Below are positions 26,201-32,696 of a DNA stretch of 64,000 bases, one piece after another; position 1 is the first letter of the stretch; each line of letters opens with the position of its first letter. This stretch comes from Pseudomarimonas arenosa (GTDB lineage Bacteria; Pseudomonadota; Gammaproteobacteria; Xanthomonadales; Xanthomonadaceae), in assembly GCF_014841215.1 (NCBI RefSeq), contig NZ_JACYTR010000012.1, positions 49,206 to 113,205 on the forward strand, written 5' to 3'. The position numbers and the translations under genes were made by a program. The notes under the pieces are model-generated. The model ran no database searches. It saw only the letters and a program-made list of their open reading frames with translations, and was not told the DNA's origin.

Positions 26201-26776
26201 ACCGAGCATGCCCATGTCGAGGATGTCCTGCACCCCGGCCGGATTGAGGATCGGCATCATCGCCGAGACGAACTCCAGCTCCGAGCCGTGCGGCAGGGTG
26301 GAACTGCGGCAGGCATGATCGTCGGCCGCCAGGGCCAGCACGCCGCCATGCTTATGGGTGCCGGCGGCATTGCCGTGCTTGAACACGTCGCCGCAGCGAT
26401 CGACACCGGGACCCTTGCCGTACCACATGGCGAACACACCATCCTGCTTGGCCCCCGGCCACAGCCCGACCTGCTGGGTGCCCCAGACCATGGTGGCGCC
26501 CAGATCCTCATTCAGGCCCGGGGTGAACTTGATCTGGCTGCCTTCCAGGTGCTTGCGCGCCTTCCACAGCTCCAGATCGAAGCCGCCCAGCGGGCTGCCG
26601 CGATAGCCGGAGATGAAGCCGGCGGTATTCAGGCCGGCCGCGCGGTCGCGCATCTGCTGCATCAGCGGCAGGCGCACCAGGGCCTGAACCCCGGACAGGT
26701 AGATCCGCCCTTCTGAGCGGGTGTACTTGTCTTCCAGGGTGTAGGTGGCGTCGAAGGCGGTCGCGGGCACGGCCAT
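23267..26776 (-). CDS. Indolepyruvate ferredoxin oxidoreductase, fused
   Basis: This 1169-residue protein fuses the alpha, gamma and ferredoxin-like parts of 2-oxoacid:acceptor oxidoreductases. Residues about 1-480 form the pyrimidine-binding half; the thiamine diphosphate half has GDGTYFHSGSLAIRQAIAAK and YNDAVAMTGGQP. Around residues 620-690, two groups of Cys (LVCEGCGDCGKKSFCVSVLP; SSCNKDYSCVKGFCPSFV) would bind Fe-S clusters. The gamma part begins ILITGVGGTGVVTIGALLGM. It would oxidatively decarboxylate indolepyruvate or another aromatic or branched 2-oxoacid, making acyl-CoA. The full length and single-gene organisation are usual for the proteobacterial fused type. Confidence 0.92.
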   Translation of the reverse strand: MAVPATAFDATYTLEDKYTRSEGRIYLSGVQALVRLPLMQQMRDRAAGLNTAGFISGYRGSPLGGFDLELWKARKHLEGSQIKFTPGLNEDLGATMVWGTQQVGLWPGAKQDGVFAMWYGKGPGVDRCGDVFKHGNAAGTHKHGGVLALAADDHACRSSTLPHGSELEFVSAMMPILNPAGVQDILDMGMLGWAMSRFTGRWVGFKTIAETVESSASVNVNPHQLDIILPEDFEVPPGGLNIRWPDPPLNQEMRLHQYAVRAATAFARANKIDKTVIDSPRARLGIITTGKSYLDVLQALEYLGLDRKACEDIGIRVYKVGMTWPLEPIGMREFARGLEDIIVVEEKRSFIESQMKELMYNWDHHTRPSIVGKYNEQGDWILPSTAELTPAMIAQVIASRVQKFFNSEKIDDRLKWIAAKEQELTVPRANFPRVPHYCSGCPHNTSTKVPEGSRALGGIGCHYMVTWMNRSTDTFTQMGGEGVTWCGQAPFTDTEHVFQNLGDGTYFHSGSLAIRQAIAAKVNITYKILYNDAVAMTGGQPVDGTLTVPDIAWQVRSEGVDTIFVLSDDIEKWSKPEIFPEGVQFRDRDELDAVQKQLREVKGTSVLIFDQTCATEKRRRRKRGKMVDPQKRVMINSLVCEGCGDCGKKSFCVSVLPKDTEFGRKRDIDQSSCNKDYSCVKGFCPSFVTVHGGQLKKRKATDPQTLIANLPQPSLPSLQQPWNILITGVGGTGVVTIGALLGMAGHLEGKGATVLDQTGLAQKGGAVTTHIRISAQPSDIHAVRIAAGEADLVLGCDMVVVNDYWALSKIRAERTQVVLNGYEAMPGTFTTQPNMQFPHEGIVNAVKLALGGREPMQVDATEIATALLGDSIASNLFMLGYAWQKGLVPLSLESIHRAIELNGAAVKMNQQAFAWGRLAADNLDAVLDAAGMKQADDGKVVAMPLDDERLSKSLDEIIQRRMAFLTDYQNAAYAAQYQTLVDEVRRAEQAKAPGSTELTEAVARYYFKLMAYKDEYEVARLHTSKEFRRQLESTFEGKYQLHFHLAPPLLAKKDSEGHLVKAEYGGWVYRAFQLLAKFKGLRGSAFDVFGYAAERKMERQLISDYQKTIRSLLGELSADRIELAAEIASIPGQIRGYGHVKEAHLKSALAEQDKLLARWKDREPGRAAA

Positions 26777-26915
26777 GCGAGGAGCTTCCTTAGCTAGAGC
26801 AAAGACTCGGAATTGTAGCAGGGGCGCGGTTTCACCTCGCTGACGGATGGTTCAGGATGGGGGCGCCGGGCCTCGGTTGTTATAGTCAACCGCCCTCCCA
26901 CCGACGATCGACGAC

Positions 26916-27827
26916 GTGGCCATCGACGCCTTCTTCCTGATTGGTCTGATGATGGCGCTCGGCTATGCCTTCGGTCGCTGGCGCCTGCTGCCTGCCAACA
27001 GTGCAGAGGCGCTGAACCAGTTCGCCTTGAACGTCTGCCTGCCGGCGGCGGTGTTGCGCTTTGCCTCCCAGCTCAGTCTGGATAGCAGCTTGCTGGCCCT
27101 GATTGCGGTGCCCTGGTTGTTGTTGCTGGCCAGTGTGCCCCTGGTGGCCCTGATCGCACGCTGCTTGAAGCTGGATGACAGCGAGCGCGCGGTCCTGCTG
27201 CTCTGCGTTCCGCTCGGCAATACGTCCTTTCTCGGCTATCCCCTGGTCGAGGCCTTTCTCGGCAAGCAGGGGCTGCCGTTTGCCGTGGCCTATGACCAGT
27301 TCGGTAGCTTCATTGCGCTCAGTACCTATGGGCTGTGGATACTGGCGCGCTACGCCGGCAGTGAGCGTCCAAGCACCGCCCTGGTGCTGGGCAAGATGCT
27401 GCGTTTTCCGCCCTTTCTGACCTTGATTGTCGCGCTGACCGTGATGCCGGCCGAGCCGCCGTCCATGGTGGCTAATCTGCTGGAGCGGCTGAGTGACGCT
27501 CTGTTGCCGATCGTCACCTTGGCGATCGGCCTGCAGCTGCGCTTTCGGGTGCCGGCGCGCGAACGCGCGCCACTGCTGCTTGGCCTCACAGCCAAACTGC
27601 TGGTGTTGCCCTTGCTGGCCCTGCTGTTGGCTGCCCTGTTCGGCATGGACAGCCTGATGCGCAATGCCGTGGTGCTGGAAGCAGCGATGGCGCCGATGAT
27701 CACGGCCAGTGCACTGGCCATCTCGCATCGTTTGGCACCGGGCCTGGCAGCGGCTATGGTGGGTTTTGGCATTCCGGCCTCGCTGGTCACCTTGCTCGGC
27801 TGGCGGGCCCTGCTCAACGTGTTGTAG
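26916..27827 (+). CDS. AEC family transporter (auxin efflux carrier-like)
   Basis: The 303-residue inner membrane protein has about ten helices and AEC-type features: FALNVCLPAAVLRFASQ in the first half, LCVPLGNTSFLGYPLVEAFL, YDQFGSFIALSTYG and, in the second half, LLVLPLLALLLAALFGM and LEAAMAPMITASALAI. Members move small carboxylates or related molecules; the substrate here is unknown. The start codon is GTG at 26916. Only 10 bases separate it from the gamma-glutamyltransferase gene, so the two are probably co-transcribed. Confidence 0.9.
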   Translation: MAIDAFFLIGLMMALGYAFGRWRLLPANSAEALNQFALNVCLPAAVLRFASQLSLDSSLLALIAVPWLLLLASVPLVALIARCLKLDDSERAVLLLCVPLGNTSFLGYPLVEAFLGKQGLPFAVAYDQFGSFIALSTYGLWILARYAGSERPSTALVLGKMLRFPPFLTLIVALTVMPAEPPSMVANLLERLSDALLPIVTLAIGLQLRFRVPARERAPLLLGLTAKLLVLPLLALLLAALFGMDSLMRNAVVLEAAMAPMITASALAISHRLAPGLAAAMVGFGIPASLVTLLGWRALLNVL

Positions 27828-27837
27828 GAGATCTGCG

Positions 27838-29550
27838 ATGAAACCGACTGTGTTGGGTGCGAGCCTGCTGGTATTGGCCGCTACCATCAGCTTCAGCGTG
27901 GAGGGAGTCGCCATGGATCGTGTTACCGGCCGTGAGTTTGCTACCCGCTCGGAAGTGATTGCGCCGCATGCCATGGCGGCCACTTCGCACCCGCTCGCCA
28001 CCCAGATCGCCCTCGATGTACTGAAGGCCGGCGGCAGCGCAGTGGATGCGGCGATTGCCGCCAATGCGGCCCTGGGTCTGATGGAGCCGACCGGCAATGG
28101 CATCGGCGGTGATCTGTTTGCCATCGTCTGGGATCCGAAAACCCAGAAGCTGCATGCTTATAACGGCTCCGGGCGCTCGCCGCAGGCGCTTAGCCTGCAG
28201 TGGTTTCAGGACAACGGCTATCAGGACATTCCGCCACATGGTCCGCTGCCGGTCACCGTGCCCGGTGCGGTCGATGGCTGGTTTGCCCTGCACGACAAGT
28301 TCGGCAAGCGCAAGATGTCCGACAACCTGGCGCCGACCATCCGCTATGCCCGCGAAGGACATCCGGTGCACGAGTTGATCGCCTACTACTGGAATCGCTC
28401 GGTGCCGGTGCTGTCGAAGTGGCCGGGCTTTGCCGAGCAATTCACCGTCGACGGCCGCGCCCCGCGCAAGGGTGAGCTGTGGAAGAACCCGAATCTGGCC
28501 CGCACTCTGGAGAAGATTGCCAAGGGCGGCCGCGATGCCTTCTACAAGGGCGAGATTGCCAGGCAGATCGATGCCTACTTCAAGGCCAATGATGGATTTC
28601 TGAGTTATGAGGATCTGGCCGCTCACCAGGGCGAATGGGTGGCGCCGGTCAGCGTCAACTACCGCGGGGTCGACGTCTGGGAGCTGCCGCCGAACGGGCA
28701 GGGCATCGCTGCGCTGCAGATGCTGAACATTCTTGAAGGCTTCGATTTCAGCCGGATTGCCTTTGGCAGTGCCGAGCACGTGCATCTGTTCGTTGAGGCA
28801 AAGAAGCTGGCTTTCGCCGATCGGGCGCGCTGGTATGCCGATCCGGCTTTTGCTCCGGCGCCGCTGGAACAGCTGTTAAGTGAACGCTACGCCAGTGAGC
28901 GCCGTGCATTGATCAATCCGACTCGGGCCGCCAAGGCGGTGGATGCCGGAGCTAAGTTGAATCAGGGCGACACCATCTACCTGACCGTCGCCGATGGCGA
29001 GGGCATGATGGTGAGTCTGATCCAATCCAACTACCGCGGCATGGGCTCGGGCATGGCGGTGCCGGGACTTGGCTTTATCTTTCAGGATCGCGGCGAACAA
29101 TTCGTGCTGAAGGCAGGTCACCCGAACAGCTTCGCGCCCGGCAAGCGGCCCTTCCACACCATCATCCCCGCCTTTATTACCAAGGACGGCAAGCCTTGGG
29201 TGAGCTTTGGCCTGATGGGCGGTGCGATGCAGCCGCAGGGCCATGTGCAGATCGTGATGAACCTGGTCGATTTCGGCATGAACCTGCAGGAGGCCGGCGA
29301 CGCCCCGCGCATCCACCACGACGGCAGCACCGAGCCGGCCGGCCAGTTGGCCGAAATGCAGGACGGCGGCGTGCTCAACCTCGAAACCGGCTTTGGCTGG
29401 GAAGTGATTCGCGACCTGCAGCGTCGCGGCCATAACATCGAGTTTGCCGACGGCGTGTTCGGCGGCTATCAGGCCATCATGCGCGGCGACAATGGGGTGT
29501 ACTACGGTGCCTCGGAGAGCCGTAAGGATGGACAGGCGGCGGGGTATTGA
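27838..29550 (+). CDS. Gamma-glutamyltransferase family protein
   Basis: The 570-residue Ntn-hydrolase has a signal-like N-terminus (VLGASLLVLAATISFSVEGV), the large subunit core (HPLATQIALDVLKAGGSAVD, NGIGGDLFAIV) and the self-cleavage site GDTIYLTVADGEGMMVSLIQ. Cleavage before Thr379 would expose the catalytic nucleophile. The small subunit includes GSGMAVPGLGFIFQDRG and GGAMQPQGHVQIVMNL. It would cleave gamma-glutamyl bonds of glutathione or similar compounds in the periplasm. The ATG follows AGGAG, which overlaps the upstream transporter's stop. Its pairing with an AEC transporter suggests uptake or release of a product. Confidence 0.92.
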   Translation: MKPTVLGASLLVLAATISFSVEGVAMDRVTGREFATRSEVIAPHAMAATSHPLATQIALDVLKAGGSAVDAAIAANAALGLMEPTGNGIGGDLFAIVWDPKTQKLHAYNGSGRSPQALSLQWFQDNGYQDIPPHGPLPVTVPGAVDGWFALHDKFGKRKMSDNLAPTIRYAREGHPVHELIAYYWNRSVPVLSKWPGFAEQFTVDGRAPRKGELWKNPNLARTLEKIAKGGRDAFYKGEIARQIDAYFKANDGFLSYEDLAAHQGEWVAPVSVNYRGVDVWELPPNGQGIAALQMLNILEGFDFSRIAFGSAEHVHLFVEAKKLAFADRARWYADPAFAPAPLEQLLSERYASERRALINPTRAAKAVDAGAKLNQGDTIYLTVADGEGMMVSLIQSNYRGMGSGMAVPGLGFIFQDRGEQFVLKAGHPNSFAPGKRPFHTIIPAFITKDGKPWVSFGLMGGAMQPQGHVQIVMNLVDFGMNLQEAGDAPRIHHDGSTEPAGQLAEMQDGGVLNLETGFGWEVIRDLQRRGHNIEFADGVFGGYQAIMRGDNGVYYGASESRKDGQAAGY

Positions 29551-29723
29551 GTAGCCGGGGTTCGGGATTCGGAGAAGCGTGCTTGCGTCCGCCGATGCAA
29601 AGCTGACTCTGAGCAAATCGACCTTCAGCAAGGGGCATCGTGGGGCAAAGCCGCGCCACCCATGCCGGAAATCAACCACTTGCGTGTTCGTTTTCCGCGC
29701 GCGCCGTCCGTGGCGCGCAAAAT

Positions 29724-29757
29724 CAGGCTGCTGAAATGAGTCTCAGCAGTCTGCTAA
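29724..29757. repeat. Repeat B, copy 2
   Basis: CAGGCTGCTGAAATGAGTCT followed by CAGCAGTCTGCTA repeats the hairpin found at 4181, here directly left of a repeat A composite. Upstream, 29551-29723 is non-coding and holds another GC-rich inverted motif (GCGCGCGCC...GGCGCGC near 29698). Confidence 0.75.
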
Positions 29758-29964
29758 CCCGGATATTTCATCAGGGGCGCGGATGATCACCGAGGACTTT
29801 GCGTCGAGTGCAAGGCGCGACGAGCCGCGCAGCGGCCGAATGAGGGCCGTGCCAGCGCCGAAAGATCGCCAACACTCTGTTATCTCAACACCATCGGTCG
29901 AAACTCTCGCCCCGCTTGGAATTGCCGGATCTTTCGGCGCGACCTCATGAAATATCCCGGCTAG
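29754..29964. repeat. Dispersed repeat A, copy 5 (MITE-like, two ends)
   Basis: The left end (CTAACCCGGATATTTCATCA, then GGGGCGCGGATGATCACCGA and GGACTTTGCGTCGAGTGCAA) and an inverted right end (GCGACCTCATGAAATATCCC, then GGCTAG) face each other around a roughly 100-base unique centre containing AGATCGCCAACACTCTGTTA. The whole looks like a terminal-inverted-repeat element without a gene. It fills much of the gap 29551-30052. Confidence 0.85.
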
Positions 29965-30052
29965 ACCTGTGTCGCCGCGGCAGGGCCGGAGCGCTGCAGC
30001 CTACTGACACAATCCCTGGTCGAAATCGGCGAATTCCGGCAGGCTTGTGCCG

Positions 30053-30481
30053 ATGAATTCAGTCCCTGACACCCGCCCTGGTCTTCATTTTGCTCGCCTG
30101 TGGCAATCACTTGGTCTGCTATGGCTGCTCAGCGGCCTGGTGCTGGCCCTCGTCAAGATGCCGGAGATCGAGTGGACGCCGAACTACTTCGACAAGATCG
30201 AACATGCGCTCGGCTTCTGCCTGATGATGCTGTATGCCGGCATGCTGTTTCCGCAGGGACGTCGCTGGGCAGCGCTGGGCCTGCTGTTGTACGGAATCAA
30301 GATCGAGTTGCTGCAGATGCTGGTGCCCTGGCGCGGCGCGGAATGGCTCGACCTGGCGGCGGATGTGCTCGGCATTCTGGCGGCATGGTTGCTTCTTAGC
30401 ACGCCATTGCAGCGGGCGTTGGCGCTGCTGGACGCTGGTTTGGCTCTGCTGTGGCATAGGGTGCTTCGGTCGGGGCGTTAG
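30053..30481 (+). CDS. VanZ-like small membrane protein
   Basis: The protein of about 142 residues has the VanZ-like pattern: a first helix (LGLLWLLSGLVLALVKMPEI), then DKIEHALGFCLMMLYAGMLF, a helix with YGIKIELLQMLVPWRGAEWL and D-LAADVLGILAAWLL. The acidic residues in KIEH and in EWLDLAADVLG are the family's conserved positions. ATG 30053 is likelier than GTG 30047. Function in the inner membrane is unknown. It stands alone. Confidence 0.82.
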   Translation: MNSVPDTRPGLHFARLWQSLGLLWLLSGLVLALVKMPEIEWTPNYFDKIEHALGFCLMMLYAGMLFPQGRRWAALGLLLYGIKIELLQMLVPWRGAEWLDLAADVLGILAAWLLLSTPLQRALALLDAGLALLWHRVLRSGR

Positions 30482-30508
30482 TCGGCTGGCGTGCGGCGCG
30501 AAGGCTGC

Positions 30509-30562
30509 GCTGTAGGGTTATCCAGAACAATCAATAGGCTCAGCCGGTCGAAGCCCTACAGG
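30509..30562. repeat. Inverted repeat between converging genes
   Basis: CTGTAGGGTT near 30510 pairs with AAGCCCTACAG near 30551, enclosing about 30 bases. It lies between the convergent VanZ-like and cyanophycinase genes and may act as a terminator or belong to a REP-like family. Confidence 0.5.
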
Positions 30563-30598
30563 CCGGTTGGATGCGTTATAGCTTCCGCTACATGCGCC

Positions 30599-32308
30599 CT
30601 ACTGTCCGACCTGCACCTGTTCCTCATCGCACATCGCCGCGAAACTCAGTTCCGCGCCGAGTCGCAGCAGGGTGGGTGGCCGACCCGGTGAATCCCTATG
30701 TTGAGTGTCGGCTCGCTGGCTGAAGCTCAGCAGGGCGCCTTCGGCGCGCCAGCTCCAGGCGCGGGCGCCGCTGGCCAGGGGTTGCAGAGCAAGGCGGATG
30801 GCGCCTTCGCCAAAGGACGGGTGATCGTTGGCCGGTAGCGGGGCAGCGCTGCTGGGCGGCAGCGGCTGAGTGATGTCGGTCGGCTGCAGGCTGACCGAGT
30901 CGGCGGTCCAGCGCAGGCGGGTTCCGGCAGAGAGGTAGTGAGCGCGGCCCTGCCAACGGCCGCAACTGGTGGCTTCGGTTTCGAACAGCCAGGCGCCGGA
31001 GCGACCCAATGCGTTCAGCGTCCACGACTGATCAGCGTGTTGAGTCATGGCCACAGCGCTGGTTTCATCGACGCCTATCGCGGCTCGCGCCGGGCCATCG
31101 GCCAACGCGCGCATCAGTCGCCATTCGCGTGCGCGTTCGGAGAAGTGGGTGTCCATCAGGAACGGGGCGGCCAGGCCGAGTCCGCCGGCCGGCCAGACCG
31201 TAAAGGAATCCTCGTGGAGATCGCCGCAGGCCTTGCTGCGACTGCATCCTGGCTTTGGTGGACGCGCCTGTTGTGGGCCGCGGATCAGGGCCTGCTGCGG
31301 GCTGCCGTTGCTGAGCATGCCAGGGCCGGCTTGCACCGCGGTGCCGGCGCTGGTGCCGGCGATCACCAGCTCGCCGCTGGCATGCCGGCGGCGCAGCTCC
31401 CTTAGCCATGCGTTTGGTTGGTCGCCTGGTCCAAAGAATGCCGAGCGTAGCTTCCACTGATCGCCGCCGGCGAAGAATACTCCGTGAATATTGGCCGGCA
31501 CCGAAGCGGCCTGTTCAGATCTGCACCAGGCGTGCTGTTCGGCGACGCGGTCAGGAAACACCGCCGAACGATCCGGCAAACCCAGCAGAGCGGCATGCCG
31601 AAGGCCGAGTTGGTCGCAGTCGCGGTCACCGAACACCCGTTCGGCCAGCGCTGCGTCGATCGGCCACCACATCGGTTCGGCGCCGGCTTGAGCCAGGGCG
31701 CCCAGGTAGTAGTCGACGGCATCAAACGGGTCGAAGCCGGATGCGGTGACCACCGCGACCCGCGGCGCCTGCTCACCACTGCGCTGTCCTGCGCGGGCGA
31801 CGAAATCGCGCAGGATTGCCGCTCCCGAGGGGTCGCGGCTGGCCGCCAGCGAAACCCTCTCGGGGATGCGTTTGCCAGCAGCGTCGAACTGACCAAGTTC
31901 CAGGCTGGCCAGTACCGCGGCCCGCTGATCGTCATTCATGCGCCGCCAGGCGCAGCGCGGTTCGCGGCAGGCCTGCCACAGCGCCTCATCCAAGGCGGTT
32001 GCGTCATGCGGGCCGACGCCGATCGATTGTCGAACGCGGCTCAGCTCCGATTCTAGCGCGCGGTATTGGGTCTCATTGAGTATGGACTTCAGTGCACTTA
32101 GCGATGACTTGCGTTGTGTTCTGCTCAGCGAGTAGAGCGAGGCGACGCGACCTGCTGGAGTACTTTTGTCAGCGCAATGGCGTGTTGAGAGGCTGCTGCA
32201 CAGGTTGAGTGAGCCGCCGGCCAGCACCAGCTCGGGCGGATGCGCCTGTGCATAGGTGAACCAGATAGCTAAGAAGGAACAGTACAGGGTGATTCTTGAC
32301 GGCGACAT
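30599..32308 (-). CDS. Secreted cyanophycinase (peptidase S51)
   Basis: The 569-residue protein has a signal peptide (ITLYCSFLAIWFTYAQA) and S51 landmarks: FFAGGDQWKLRSAFFG, the nucleophile motif IAGTSAGTAVQAG (Ser320), MDTHFSERAREWRLMRAL (His388) and AIGVDETSAVAMT (Glu). These are the catalytic residues of cyanophycinase, which releases beta-Asp-Arg dipeptides from cyanophycin. The signal peptide suggests an extracellular CphE-like enzyme. Strand 1 (PELVLAGG, residues 25-32) is separated from strand 2 (PRVAVVTAS, 182-190) by about 150 residues rich in helix, where the intracellular CphB has only a short loop. The last 110 residues form an extra C-terminal part. It is divergent from a TonB receptor and near iadA. 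Confidence 0.87.
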   Translation of the reverse strand: MSPSRITLYCSFLAIWFTYAQAHPPELVLAGGSLNLCSSLSTRHCADKSTPAGRVASLYSLSRTQRKSSLSALKSILNETQYRALESELSRVRQSIGVGPHDATALDEALWQACREPRCAWRRMNDDQRAAVLASLELGQFDAAGKRIPERVSLAASRDPSGAAILRDFVARAGQRSGEQAPRVAVVTASGFDPFDAVDYYLGALAQAGAEPMWWPIDAALAERVFGDRDCDQLGLRHAALLGLPDRSAVFPDRVAEQHAWCRSEQAASVPANIHGVFFAGGDQWKLRSAFFGPGDQPNAWLRELRRRHASGELVIAGTSAGTAVQAGPGMLSNGSPQQALIRGPQQARPPKPGCSRSKACGDLHEDSFTVWPAGGLGLAAPFLMDTHFSERAREWRLMRALADGPARAAIGVDETSAVAMTQHADQSWTLNALGRSGAWLFETEATSCGRWQGRAHYLSAGTRLRWTADSVSLQPTDITQPLPPSSAAPLPANDHPSFGEGAIRLALQPLASGARAWSWRAEGALLSFSQRADTQHRDSPGRPPTLLRLGAELSFAAMCDEEQVQVGQ

Positions 32309-32696
32309 GGCAGGCAGGGGTCAGGGGCTCTTTTTCAGGGTTGCCGGAAAACCGCCGAAATTGCCAGTGCCGCTTCGAACAGGCACAAGCGGTCGGTTTC
32401 GAGTGCAAGCTCACGAACCGATGACCGGCACTTGACAGGCGACATGGCTCGTTGCAGCTTGTTTACCGCCTCAGTCAGGCACCGTGCTCGACTGGGTTCT
32501 CAATCTCGCAAGCCAAAAAGCATGAGCCTTTTCAACGCCAACGAGAACTTCGCGGAGAGCTTCTACCTCTCCGAGTGGTGGGACGAATAAGCCTCCCGCG
32601 CTGAGCATTCGCTCGGCTTGCCGGCGTCCGCCGGTTTCCACAACACCTGTTTTCGTTCTCGCCCTCGCGGGTGGGTGCTTGGTATTGGAGTCTCTC
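32309..32696. other. Divergent intergenic region, cyanophycinase/TonB receptor
   Basis: This 388-base gap separates two divergent genes and probably holds both promoters. I see a TTGACA at 32434 without a convincing -10 at the right distance, a small hairpin CGGAGAG/CTCTCCG near 32552-32572, and GCCGGCGTCCGCCGG near 32619. No gene or known operator was recognised. Confidence 0.5.
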
